From Flavobacterium sp. SH_e (lineage in GTDB: Bacteria; Bacteroidota; Bacteroidia; Flavobacteriales; Flavobacteriaceae), in contig NZ_JAOVZN010000008.1 of the NCBI RefSeq assembly GCF_025717045.1, positions 241,538-305,537 on the forward strand: a stretch of 64,000 nucleotides of DNA, in the 5' to 3' direction. The translations under genes were made by a program, and so were the position numbers. The notes below the pieces were generated by a model. The model saw nothing but the letters and a program-made list of their open reading frames with translations. It searched no databases and had not been told where the DNA came from. Position 1 is the stretch's first letter, and every line of letters begins with the position of its first letter. Shown here piece by piece: positions 41,940 to 50,719 of the stretch.

Positions 41940-42602
41940 ATGAATAAAGAAGCTCGCGTACAATTTGTTATCGATAAATTAAAAGAACTCTACCCTACTA
42001 TACCTGTCCCGCTTGACCACAAAGATCCTTATACGCTTTTAATTGCTGTTTTATTGTCTGCTCAATGTACAGATGTACGCGTGAACCAAATTACACCTTT
42101 GTTGTTTGCAAAGGCTGATAATCCGTATGATATGGTTAAAATGTCGATTGAGGAAATTAAAGAAATTATACGTCCGTGTGGTTTGTCTCCAATGAAATCT
42201 AAAGGAATTCATGGCTTATCTGAGATTTTAATAGAAAAACATAATGGAGAAGTTCCGCAGAGTTTTGAAGCCCTTGAAGCTCTACCTGCCGTTGGCCACA
42301 AAACAGCTAGCGTGGTAATGTCTCAAGCTTTTGGTGTTCCAGCATTTCCAGTAGATACTCATATTCATAGATTAATGCACAGATGGAATTTATCTAACGG
42401 AAAAAATGTTGCGCAGACCGAAAAAGACGCAAAAAGATTATTTCCTAGAGAATTATGGAATGATCTGCATCTCCAGATCATTTGGTACGGACGTGAATAT
42501 TCGCCTGCAAGAGGATGGAATTTAGAAAAAGATATTATCACCAAAACCGTTGGGAAAAAATCACTTATAGAAGAGATGGAAAAAACTGCAGCAAAAAAAT
42601 AA
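41940..42602 (+). CDS. nth: Endonuclease III homologue lacking the [4Fe-4S] cysteines
   Basis: A 220-residue HhH-GPD DNA glycosylase. The helix-hairpin-helix ALPAVGHKTASVV carries the catalytic lysine K121, and D139 is in AFPVDTHIHRL. Endonuclease III normally ends with a C-x6-C-x2-C-x5-C [4Fe-4S] loop after GRxxC; here the matching stretch is YGREYSPARGWNLEKDI and the last 40 residues contain no Cys. It should still excise oxidised pyrimidines and cleave AP sites, if the fold tolerates cluster loss. The shorter C-terminus is basic and Lys-rich. Divergent from bcp. Confidence 0.9.
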   Translation: MNKEARVQFVIDKLKELYPTIPVPLDHKDPYTLLIAVLLSAQCTDVRVNQITPLLFAKADNPYDMVKMSIEEIKEIIRPCGLSPMKSKGIHGLSEILIEKHNGEVPQSFEALEALPAVGHKTASVVMSQAFGVPAFPVDTHIHRLMHRWNLSNGKNVAQTEKDAKRLFPRELWNDLHLQIIWYGREYSPARGWNLEKDIITKTVGKKSLIEEMEKTAAKK

Positions 42603-42634
42603 GGCACAAAAGAAAAAACCTTTGTGCCTTTGTA
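42601..42634 (-). terminator. Terminator of the 354-residue TPR protein (and possibly nth)
   Basis: AAGGCACAAA and TTTGTGCCTT form a 10-bp stem with an A-rich loop. On the minus strand the stem is followed by ATTTTTTT. Confidence 0.8.
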
Positions 42635-42649
42635 TGTTGTAACTTAATA

Positions 42650-43714
42650 TTACATTCCCGCTTTTAAAGCGTTGTATTCTGCAGTCATATCAAGTGATCG
42701 ATAAACTCCTAATAATGTTTTTGTTGCGTCTTGATTTTTTGGTTCAAGCGTAAGTACTTTTTTCAGATACGGAATTGCGCTTCGCGTGATATCGTCTTTT
42801 CTGGCATTAAGCTTATCATACTTTTGCATTTCGGCTGGAGTGGTTCCTAAAGAGGAAATTTCATCAGCTAAATCTTTCTTCATTTGTAATTTCAAATAAG
42901 CCAAATTGATATAAGCATCAATATAATTTGGATCTAATTCTAAAACATAATTGTAAATTGATTCTGCTTTAGAATAATCTTTCTTTTCTAAATAGGCGTA
43001 AGCTAAATTATTATTTACTTCGATTTTCTTGGAAGCAACAGATTCTGTTCTTGGTTTTTCATAAAGACCTTGTGCAATTGCCGATTCTCTTGCTTTTGGA
43101 GAAATAAAAACATCTTCTTCTTTTGTTTTTTTATTGGTTGCATAATACAAAACACCTTTTCCTGAAAAATTAATCTTTTTCAAAAGTTCATAATAAGTAA
43201 CTGCTGAATTAAAATCTTTTGCATTAATAGATGAAGAAGCGGCATTATATAAGTTGATAGTATCTTTTTTATCAAACAAATATACTTTGTAACTTTTCTC
43301 TGCGCTTTCTTTATACTTTTCTGCTTTAAAATCTGCCATAGCTCCATTTACAAGATTGGCTTTCATATCTTTTAAAGCCATGTTTGCTTTCACAGTCCAT
43401 TTAAATTTACCTGATTCATTCTCGTATAGAAATACATCTTGATAAGATTGTGAAGCCAATGTAAAATTATTAGCTGCGTCAATATTTTTTCCAGCTAAAT
43501 CTTTTAAAACATTTCCTTTTAAAAAGAAGTAATCAGACTTATCTTCATCAGTTGCGTTAAGAATAAGATATTCTGTTTTAGTCAAAACAGCCAAAGCTTC
43601 CTGGCTATTTCCTTTATCAAACAAAGACTGCGCTTCCTTAATTTTGTCTTTTTGGGCAAATGCACCTACAGCTATCAACAAAAAGCATGATAGCATTTTA
43701 ATTTTCTCTTTCAT
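42650..43714 (-). CDS. Secreted TPR-repeat protein
   Basis: A 354-residue protein with a signal peptide (cleavage after AFAQ, about residue 20) and several TPR repeats. The clearest are near 230-262 (AYAYLEKKDYSKAESIYNYVLELDPN, two blocks) and the C-terminal pair with PYLKKVLTLEPKNQDATK. Such proteins act as periplasmic scaffolds; no partner is indicated. It is followed by a terminator and preceded by a long AT-rich gap with no recognisable promoter. Confidence 0.82.
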   Translation of the reverse strand: MKEKIKMLSCFLLIAVGAFAQKDKIKEAQSLFDKGNSQEALAVLTKTEYLILNATDEDKSDYFFLKGNVLKDLAGKNIDAANNFTLASQSYQDVFLYENESGKFKWTVKANMALKDMKANLVNGAMADFKAEKYKESAEKSYKVYLFDKKDTINLYNAASSSINAKDFNSAVTYYELLKKINFSGKGVLYYATNKKTKEEDVFISPKARESAIAQGLYEKPRTESVASKKIEVNNNLAYAYLEKKDYSKAESIYNYVLELDPNYIDAYINLAYLKLQMKKDLADEISSLGTTPAEMQKYDKLNARKDDITRSAIPYLKKVLTLEPKNQDATKTLLGVYRSLDMTAEYNALKAGM

Positions 43715-44207
43715 TTTGCGGTTAAGTTTTGGTGGATTAAATGATTTTCTTAGTTATTCAGAGGTATAGCAAAAAAATAATAACTGGTTAAAAGATTATT
43801 TTCGTCACTATTTGATGAGTAAAATACTTTCTGGTACAAATATTAGTACTCAAAAATCAAATGAACATTAAAACCTAACAAAATAAAGTAGTGTAGTTTT
43901 TCTTCATAAATGATCTGGTTTTTGGGTTAAATATTTAATTTTTAATTTATTAGTGTTTTCAATTATTCATTCAAAAAAAAACTCTAATACGAAAAATACT
44001 TCATAAAAGCTTTTTTAATGAATAAAAGATTAGTTTTTAACTAAAATAGAATTAAAAACTAAATAAACATATAAAATCGAATCAAAATATTAAATTTTAA
44101 CAAAACTTGAGAAAAGTGGCATAAAAAACTTATAAAAAATTAGGAATCAAAAAATATTTAAGCGCTATAAAAGTTCCAATTAACAGAAAGAATATTTTTA
44201 CAGCAAA
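43715..44207. other. AT-rich gap with no recognisable gene
   Basis: About 490 bp of very AT-rich DNA between the TPR gene and the sigma-factor unit. I find no protein with recognisable features, no tRNA-like structure and no strong inverted repeat except a short GTAC-N8-GTAC at about 43839. It presumably holds the TPR-gene promoter. Confidence 0.5.
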
Positions 44208-44247
44208 AAAAAACTCACTGCTTGAATAATACAAGTAGTGAGCTTTT
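44208..44247 (-). terminator. Terminator of the sigma factor-small protein unit
   Basis: On the minus strand GCTCACTACTTG and CAAGCAGTGAGT pair (one mismatch), followed by nine Ts. Confidence 0.85.
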
Positions 44248-44306
44248 CAACCAAAACGACCATTTGGTTTTATTTTAATAAACATCCGACAGGAGCAGTG
44301 GGCTGT

Positions 44307-44450
44307 TTAGTTAGCTATAATCTCAAAATTTTTATCCTCAATCTTAACTACAGTTAAGGCTTTAGAATAATTTAAAATAAAAGAAACGACTTCTTTATTA
44401 GGCTTAAGATTTTTAGAAGCTAATGCTTTTTTTGAGTAAATTTTCCCCAT
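44307..44450 (-). CDS. 47-residue conserved small protein downstream of the sigma factor
   Basis: ATG at 44448-44450 to TAA at 44307-44309, 48 codons. The peptide begins MGKIYSKKALASKNLKPNKE and ends EDKNFEIIAN, with a LNYSKALTVVKI middle; it is basic, with a predicted helix and a beta-like end, and no membrane segment. It lies 50 bp after the sigma-factor stop on the same strand, ahead of their shared terminator. The codon pattern looks coding, and I recall similar small proteins after this sigma factor in flavobacteria. Function unknown. It is easily missed by gene finders with a length cut-off. Confidence 0.75.
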   Translation of the reverse strand: MGKIYSKKALASKNLKPNKEVVSFILNYSKALTVVKIEDKNFEIIAN

Positions 44451-44500
44451 ACTATCAAAATGTTTTATAATAGTATAACGGGCTTATTATCAAAATAGTA

Positions 44501-45085
44501 TTAGTTGGTTAAAATAATTTGATGTTTTTCAATTATTTTTCTCAAATTCATTAGCGCATAACGCATTCTTCCCAATGCCGTATTGATGCTAACGCCTGTC
44601 ACTTCTGAAATTTCCTTGAAACTCATATCTTGATACATACGCATTACCAATACTTCTTTTTGATCCTCTGGAAGCTCGTGTATTAACTTTTTTAAATCAA
44701 GTTCTACCTGATCTACAATCATTTTGCCTTCAATAGTCAATGAATCATCTGACATGATTGAGAAAATAGAGAATTCTTCCGTTTCTCTGTACATTGGCAT
44801 TTTTTTAGTTTTGCGAAAATGATCTACAATTAAGTTGTGAGATATACGCATTACCCAAGGCAGGAATTTACCTTCTTCGTTATAAGAATTACTTTTTAAA
44901 GTTTTGATTACTTTAATAAATGTATCTTGAAAAATATCATTTGAAATATCTCTATCAGCAATCTTAGAATATATAAAACCATATATCTTAGATTCATGCC
45001 TTTTTATTAATGTTGCCAGAGCAGCTTCACTGCCGTCAACATAATTTTTTACTAATAGAGCGTCTGGAGTATGCAGATCAGCCAT
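44501..45085 (-). CDS. RNA polymerase sigma factor, ECF type
   Basis: A 194-residue ECF sigma-70-family protein with region 2 (YGFIYSKIADRDISNDIFQDTF and VMRISHNLIVDHFRK) and region 4 (LPEDQKEVLVMRMYQDMSFKEIS and SINTALGRMRYAL). No anti-sigma factor is adjacent; the small 47-residue protein is the only companion. ECF factors of this size in Bacteroidota often respond to surface or stress signals. A promoter with a full consensus match lies upstream. Which genes it controls is not visible here. Confidence 0.92.
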   Translation of the reverse strand: MADLHTPDALLVKNYVDGSEAALATLIKRHESKIYGFIYSKIADRDISNDIFQDTFIKVIKTLKSNSYNEEGKFLPWVMRISHNLIVDHFRKTKKMPMYRETEEFSIFSIMSDDSLTIEGKMIVDQVELDLKKLIHELPEDQKEVLVMRMYQDMSFKEISEVTGVSINTALGRMRYALMNLRKIIEKHQIILTN

Positions 45086-45186
45086 AATAACTACTTTTTT
45101 AGTTTTTGTATTAAAATTTGGAGTAATTTTCTAAAAAGTAGTTTTTCTGTATAGGCGTATCTTTTGAGTTATGTTAATATTGCGTC

Positions 45187-45218
45187 CAAATTTAACAAAT
45201 TTTAATTTTATAATCCAA
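45187..45218 (-). promoter_or_regulatory. Promoter TTG-N21-TAAATTTG of the ECF sigma gene
   Basis: On the minus strand TTG (45218-45216) and TAAATTTG (45194-45187) are 21 nt apart, a full match to the Bacteroidota consensus. The leader to the ATG would be about 95 nt. Confidence 0.65.
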
Positions 45219-45593
45219 ATAAAATGATTAATTATTATTAGAAAAACTTTTATTAATGTACAATAAACATAAATTTTACGTACAAAAGGCTAAAAATCTC
45301 CAAAATAAAAAGGAATTACAACTGTTAAAAAACAGACATAAATACCTTACATTTAATCCTGTAAAATTATATTTTGAGTTAAATTATAGATTTAAATTAC
45401 AATTTTTTCCCGATTAAATTGGACTCTTCATAATATTTTTAAATCTGGATACTTAAATTCAAATATTGCCTCAAAAATCAATCTTTTTTTCAATCATAGT
45501 TTTATTCAAATACAAGATTTAATTCGCTCTAATTATGATAAAATAGTTAAAATTTGGAACTAAATCCTTAACTAAATCCAATTCAAAATTGAT
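45219..45593. other. AT-rich gap upstream of uvrA, no gene seen
   Basis: About 375 bp of AT-rich DNA between the divergent sigma and uvrA genes. I find no reading frame with coding character and no clear hairpin; a TACTTTTG -7 element ends it. Confidence 0.5.
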
Positions 45594-45601
45594 TACTTTT
45601 G
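45594..45601 (+). promoter_or_regulatory. Candidate -7 element TACTTTTG of uvrA
   Basis: TACTTTTG matches TAnnTTTG. It overlaps the first possible ATG (45589), which favours the ATG at 45619 as the uvrA start. No TTG is at the usual distance. Confidence 0.5.
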
Positions 45602-45618
45602 TAAAAATTGACTTTTTT

Positions 45619-48414
45619 ATGCAAATTGATCTTTCTAAAATAGACCCAAAATCAAATATTATAATTAAAGGAGCACAAGTACATAATCTAAAAAATGTAG
45701 ATGTGGTCATTCCGAGAAACAAACTGGTTGTCATTACAGGTCTTTCAGGATCAGGTAAATCGAGTTTAGCTTTTGACACATTATATGCCGAAGGACAAAG
45801 ACGTTATGTAGAAAGTTTATCATCTTATGCACGTCAATTTTTAGGACGTTTAGATAAACCAAAAGTAGAATATATTAAAGGCATTGCTCCGGCAATTGCG
45901 ATTGAGCAAAAGGTAAATACAACAAACGCGCGTTCTACAGTTGGTACTTCAACTGAAATTTACGATTATATCAAACTTTTATTTGCCAGAATCGGCCGCA
46001 CCTACTCTCCTATTTCTGGACAAGAAGTCAAAAAAAATACAGTTACAGATGTTATCGCCGACGTTAAAAGTCTTCCGCTGGATAGCAGATGGCTACTTCT
46101 TTCTCCTATTCATCTTGAAGAAGGAAGACAATTAGAAGACAAACTAAAAATACTTTTACAGCAAGGTTTTGCACGTATTTTGGTAGATAATGAAATGGTT
46201 CGTTTAGACGAGTTTTCTGCTTCAGATTTACATAAATTTGACAATAAAGATGTCTTATTAATTATTGACCGTATTGTTGTTAAAGAAGAAGAGGAATTTT
46301 ATAACCGTCTAGCAGATGCTGTCCAAACAGCCTTTTTTGAAGGGAAAGGAATTTGTTATTTGCAGGAATTAAATGGAGAGAAAAGATTTTCTTATTCGAA
46401 TAAATTTGAATTGGACGACATTACTTTTCTAGAGCCAAATGTTCATTTATTTAGCTTCAACAATCCTTATGGAGCTTGCCCAGTTTGTGAAGGTTATGGA
46501 AATATAATTGGCATCGATGCTGATCTAGTTGTTCCAAATACTTCATTGTCTATTTTTGAAAGTGCTATTTATCCGTGGCGCGGCGAAAGTATGAGCTGGT
46601 ACAAAGATGAATTGGTAAAACATGCCTATAAATTTGATTTCCCTATTCACAAACCATATTTTCAATTAACAGATGAACAGAAAGATTTAATTTGGACTGG
46701 AAATCAATATTTTCAAGGACTTAATGATTTCTTCAGAGAATTGGAAGAAAAAAATTATAAGATCCAAAACCGTGTAATGCTGTCACGCTATCGTGGTAAA
46801 ACAAAATGTCATGCCTGTAAAGGTAAACGCTTACGCGAAGAAGCTTCTTATGTGAAAATCAACGGAAAAACAGTGTCTGATTTAGTTGATTTACCAATTA
46901 AACATTTGGTTACTTTCTTCAAAAACATCGAATTAAATGTTTACGAACAGCAGATTGCTAAACGTTTGATGGTCGAAATTAATAATCGTTTATCTTTTTT
47001 AACAGAAGTTGGTTTGGATTATCTTACTTTAAACAGAAATTCAGCCACTCTTTCTGGTGGAGAATCACAGCGAATTAATCTTGCTACATCCCTTGGAAGT
47101 AGTTTAGTGGGATCTATGTATATTTTAGATGAGCCAAGTATTGGTCTGCATCCAAAAGATTCAGAAAGATTGATCAAAGTATTACTTTCTCTTCGAGATC
47201 TTGGAAATACTGTAATTGTAGTAGAACACGACGAAGATATTATGAAAGCTGCCGATATGATTATCGATATTGGTCCTGAAGCGGGAACTTTTGGAGGAAA
47301 ATTGGTTGCGCAAGGTACATATGACGAAATTTTAAAATCGGATTCGCTTACGGCTAAATATTTAAATGGCGATCTAGAAATTTCTGTTCCTAAGAGACGA
47401 AGAAAATTCAAAAATCATATCGATATTATTGGCGCGCGCGAAAACAACTTAAAAAACATTAATGTTACTTTTCCTCTTGATGTTTTAACTGTCGTTACAG
47501 GAGTTTCTGGAAGTGGAAAAAGTACTTTGATTAAGAAAATTTTGTTTCCAGCAATGCAGAAGAAACTAGAAAGTGCAGCTGAAAAAGCGGGACAGTTTAG
47601 TGAAATAAGCGGTTCTTTTTCTCAGATTAAGCATATTGAATATGTAGATCAAAATCCGATTGGTAGAAGTTCTCGATCAAATCCAGTAACTTACATTAAA
47701 GCGTATGATGATATTCGTGATTTGTATGCCAAAGAAAAATTATCAAAAATAAGAGGTTATCAGGCTAAACATTTCTCTTTTAATGTTGACGGAGGACGAT
47801 GTGAAACTTGTAAAGGAGAAGGTTCTATAAATGTCGAAATGGTTTTCATGGCCGATGTTTCTTTACCTTGTGAAACCTGCGGTGGAAAACGATTCAAAAA
47901 AGAAATTTTAGAAGTGACTTTCGATAATCAGAACATCAATGATATTTTGACGATGACAATTGATGATGCTATTGCTTTTTTCGAAAAAAACAAACAATCA
48001 AAAATCACTCAAAAATTACAGCCTTTACAAGATGTTGGTTTAGGATATGTGCAATTAGGCCAATCTTCTTCTACACTTTCTGGTGGAGAAGCGCAACGTA
48101 TTAAATTGGCTTCTTTCTTGGTAAAAGGCGCCACAAAAGACAAAGCTTTATTTGTTTTTGACGAGCCAACAACTGGTTTGCATTTTCATGACATTAAAAA
48201 GCTTTTAGCTTCATTTGATGCTTTGATCGAAAAAGGACATTCGATAATTGTAATCGAACATAATCTTGATTTAATAAAATGTGCTGACTGGATTCTAGAT
48301 TTAGGTCCAGAGGGTGGTGAAAACGGAGGACATTTACTTGCTTCAGGAACTCCAGAAGATATTGTTAAAGTAAAAGAATCTGTAACAGGAGTTTATTTGA
48401 AAGACAAATTATAA
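45619..48414 (+). CDS. uvrA: Excinuclease ABC subunit UvrA
   Basis: A 931-residue UvrA from ATG 45619 (MQIDLSKIDPKSNIIIKGAQ); the in-frame ATG at 45589 is less likely because a -7 element overlaps it. Two ABC modules: first Walker A GLSGSGKSS, signature LSGGESQRI; second Walker A GVSGSGKST, signature LSGGEAQRI. Zinc motifs CPVC and CHAC, and CETC-x-n-CETCGG, are present. UvrA recognises bulky DNA lesions with UvrB in nucleotide excision repair. It is monocistronic with its own promoter and terminator. Confidence 0.96.
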   Translation: MQIDLSKIDPKSNIIIKGAQVHNLKNVDVVIPRNKLVVITGLSGSGKSSLAFDTLYAEGQRRYVESLSSYARQFLGRLDKPKVEYIKGIAPAIAIEQKVNTTNARSTVGTSTEIYDYIKLLFARIGRTYSPISGQEVKKNTVTDVIADVKSLPLDSRWLLLSPIHLEEGRQLEDKLKILLQQGFARILVDNEMVRLDEFSASDLHKFDNKDVLLIIDRIVVKEEEEFYNRLADAVQTAFFEGKGICYLQELNGEKRFSYSNKFELDDITFLEPNVHLFSFNNPYGACPVCEGYGNIIGIDADLVVPNTSLSIFESAIYPWRGESMSWYKDELVKHAYKFDFPIHKPYFQLTDEQKDLIWTGNQYFQGLNDFFRELEEKNYKIQNRVMLSRYRGKTKCHACKGKRLREEASYVKINGKTVSDLVDLPIKHLVTFFKNIELNVYEQQIAKRLMVEINNRLSFLTEVGLDYLTLNRNSATLSGGESQRINLATSLGSSLVGSMYILDEPSIGLHPKDSERLIKVLLSLRDLGNTVIVVEHDEDIMKAADMIIDIGPEAGTFGGKLVAQGTYDEILKSDSLTAKYLNGDLEISVPKRRRKFKNHIDIIGARENNLKNINVTFPLDVLTVVTGVSGSGKSTLIKKILFPAMQKKLESAAEKAGQFSEISGSFSQIKHIEYVDQNPIGRSSRSNPVTYIKAYDDIRDLYAKEKLSKIRGYQAKHFSFNVDGGRCETCKGEGSINVEMVFMADVSLPCETCGGKRFKKEILEVTFDNQNINDILTMTIDDAIAFFEKNKQSKITQKLQPLQDVGLGYVQLGQSSSTLSGGEAQRIKLASFLVKGATKDKALFVFDEPTTGLHFHDIKKLLASFDALIEKGHSIIVIEHNLDLIKCADWILDLGPEGGENGGHLLASGTPEDIVKVKESVTGVYLKDKL

Positions 48415-48436
48415 TAATTATTCCTTTAAAATAATT

Positions 48437-48484
48437 AAGCCATAAATACAATTGATTAGTTTGTATTTATGGCTTTTATTTTAT
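48437..48484. terminator. Terminator of uvrA
   Basis: AAGCCATAAATACAA and TTTGTATTTATGGCTT are reverse complements over about 15 bp, with a T-rich tail. Confidence 0.9.
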
Positions 48485-48498
48485 TTCTCTTTTAATGT

Positions 48499-48798
48499 TT
48501 AAGCTACAAGACATTTTTCTTCAAAAGGAAGACCATCTTCGTCTATAGCTACTAAAATCTTTTTCTGTTTTGATGCTTCAAAGGTAAGATACAGCCAAGC
48601 AAATGACCATAAACCCAGAGTTAAACAAAAAATCATGAAATTTAAACTGTGATTAACCACTTTTCCTCCTTTAGATAAGACTGCGAAAAGCAATTCATCG
48701 TTTCTTTCTTCTAAAGTAAATCCGTTATGAACTTTGTTTGAAATCATATTCGAAAATACTTGCATGCTTTGTTCCTGGCTGAGATGATTGTCTTTCAT
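48499..48798 (-). CDS. Small membrane protein, uncharacterised
   Basis: A 99-residue protein with a polar N-terminal half, one or two membrane helices (residues about 52-74, FMIFCLTLGLWSFAWLYLTF) and a short charged tail. The region around residues 14-48 (MISNKVHNGFTLEERNDELL, KGGKVVNH) is soluble. Similar proteins occur in flavobacteria, with no known function. Convergent with uvrA; the shared terminator is on both strands. Confidence 0.7.
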   Translation of the reverse strand: MKDNHLSQEQSMQVFSNMISNKVHNGFTLEERNDELLFAVLSKGGKVVNHSLNFMIFCLTLGLWSFAWLYLTFEASKQKKILVAIDEDGLPFEEKCLVA

Positions 48799-49203
48799 AA
48801 TTAATTAAAATCTACAATTAATCCAATACACTTTTCTTATTCCGCAATTTCTTGCAAAATTACTCCATCCAAAAAAATAAAAAACACCTACATTTATCCA
48901 TTTTGTTAGAAATAATTCTACAATTTATTCAAAGTAGTTCTAAACTTTCATGATAAAGTTAATTTTTATTAAATTAATTACAAAATATTCACGTGTTAAA
49001 ATTGATTATTTAATCACTTATTTTCAATTACTTAACCATAGCAAAGGAATTTTCGGTTAATAATTTAACAATACTTTTTTATTAGTAAAGAGTTTCATCT
49101 GCTTCTAGAAATTAAAAAACTAAGGCAAAAAAGAAAATTGTCTAATAAAAATTAAAGAATATTTTTAGCTAAATGATGTCTGAAACTTTTTTCAAAAATC
49201 AAA
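48799..49203. other. AT-rich gap, nothing recognised
   Basis: A 405-bp stretch of very AT-rich sequence between two minus-strand genes. I see no credible reading frame, no tRNA-like fold and no strong repeat; only short runs and the local word TTTATTAAATTAATTAC occur. Confidence 0.5.
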
Positions 49204-50673
49204 TTAAATTTTAAATCCCAGTTTCTTGAAAATAGAATCAATAACATTATTAATATCTGGAGATATTCTGAATTTATAATTCAAGTACAGATACAAAATA
49301 GTTACTAAAACCGATTTTAAAGCAATGCTAATTAATTGGAAAAATGGAAATTCCCAGAAATAAAACACTAAAAACAATGCAAAAGTAAGAACCATTGAAT
49401 GAATGGTTTGCTTTGTAAATGGATATAAATCTAGCTTTTTAACTACAAAAAGCAATTTAGCCAAACTATATAAAGTAATGGAAAGAAGAGTTGCAAACGC
49501 AGAACCAAAAATTCCTAAAATAGGGATAAAAATGATGTTCAGAATTACCGTTAAAACAACCAGCATTAGTCCTAAATACAATACCATTCGGTAATATTTA
49601 GTATTGAAAATAATCGCATTATTATTTCCTAAAATCAAATCGAAATACTTTGAAAGACCAATCATAAATACTACTGGAATTCCTCCACTATACTCCTTTG
49701 GAACCAATTCGTACAATTGATCAATATTTACAAAAATACAAAGCATTACAAATCCTCCCACAATCTGAAGATTAATAGAGGTCTTTTTATAAAGCTGATT
49801 TAATTCGTCATGTTTGTTTTCATGCATTAATCTCGCCGTAATTGGATACACAATTTGGTGCATAGCACGGCTCGGAACTGAAATTACTAAAGCGATATAA
49901 GTTGCAACAGAATAATACGCAATATTTTCAATTTTCATGTACTGATTCAAAATCAATTTGTCTCCGTCTAAAAGCAAATTGGCAACACTACCAGACAAAA
50001 TAATATAAAAAGTATATTCCATTACACTTTTTACATTTTCAGGTATAGTGATCTGAAAATTAGGCTTCTTAATATAAAAAGCATAAAACATTGTTACAAT
50101 AAAAGCTAAAAAATAAATAGCTGCTGTTACATAAACAAACTCAACCAAACTTATCCAGTTAAAATACAATCCGATTAAGGCGAAAGTTGAAAGCAATCTT
50201 AATCCAACTTCTTTAATAAAGTTTCCAAAAACGGAATGCATATGCACTCTTGCCCAAGCATAAAAAATCTCAAAGTATGCCATACAAATCCCTATAAACG
50301 GAATAAGAAGCATAAATTCACGCACAACAGGATTTTCTTTAGAAACAAAATCAGTTATATCATCGTAAAAAAAGAATCCGATAAGACCTAACGGAATACA
50401 CATTATAATAGGAAATAAAGCGGTAAAAGACAGGAACTGCTCTCTTTCTTCTTCTGTTTTATATTGCGAATAAAATTTCACAAGTGTATTCTGCATTCCA
50501 ATTGCGAACAATGGCATAATTACATTTGCTGCAGAAGTAATATAATTCGTTAAAGCATAATATGTTGCTCCAAGAAAAACAGGATAAAGGTATAATGTAT
50601 TAATGGCTCCGATACCAAAACCAATATATGTAATTATAGTGTTTTTAAAAGACTGATTTAAGACAATACCCAT
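49204..50673 (-). CDS. Polysaccharide flippase (oligosaccharide flippase family, Wzx-like)
   Basis: A 489-residue protein with about 14 membrane helices and the alternation typical of the polysaccharide-biosynthesis/MATE-like flippase family. It would flip lipid-linked oligosaccharides across the inner membrane. It precedes, in transcription terms follows, a glycosyltransferase and a YfhO protein on the same strand, so a surface-glycan role is likely. The 46-bp gap upstream holds the word TTTAGATTTTAG. Confidence 0.88.
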   Translation of the reverse strand: MGIVLNQSFKNTIITYIGFGIGAINTLYLYPVFLGATYYALTNYITSAANVIMPLFAIGMQNTLVKFYSQYKTEEEREQFLSFTALFPIIMCIPLGLIGFFFYDDITDFVSKENPVVREFMLLIPFIGICMAYFEIFYAWARVHMHSVFGNFIKEVGLRLLSTFALIGLYFNWISLVEFVYVTAAIYFLAFIVTMFYAFYIKKPNFQITIPENVKSVMEYTFYIILSGSVANLLLDGDKLILNQYMKIENIAYYSVATYIALVISVPSRAMHQIVYPITARLMHENKHDELNQLYKKTSINLQIVGGFVMLCIFVNIDQLYELVPKEYSGGIPVVFMIGLSKYFDLILGNNNAIIFNTKYYRMVLYLGLMLVVLTVILNIIFIPILGIFGSAFATLLSITLYSLAKLLFVVKKLDLYPFTKQTIHSMVLTFALFLVFYFWEFPFFQLISIALKSVLVTILYLYLNYKFRISPDINNVIDSIFKKLGFKI

Positions 50674-50688
50674 GTTTGGATTTCTGAA

Positions 50689-50714
50689 TTTAGATTTTAG
50701 ATTTTAGATTTTTT
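50689..50714. repeat. TTTAGATTTTAG triple repeat
   Basis: Three tandem TTTTAGA words between the glycosyltransferase and flippase genes. The same word occurs at 26362. Confidence 0.65.
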
Positions 50715-50719
50715 ACAAT

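Noticed and set aside
43715..44300. Possible RNA gene in the long AT-rich gap
   Set aside because: No GC-richer patch, tRNA-like fold or strong hairpin other than the terminator at 44208-44247.
45589..45618. Earlier ATG for uvrA
   Set aside because: A TAnnTTTG -7 element overlaps it, and UvrA proteins begin near the sequence at 45619.
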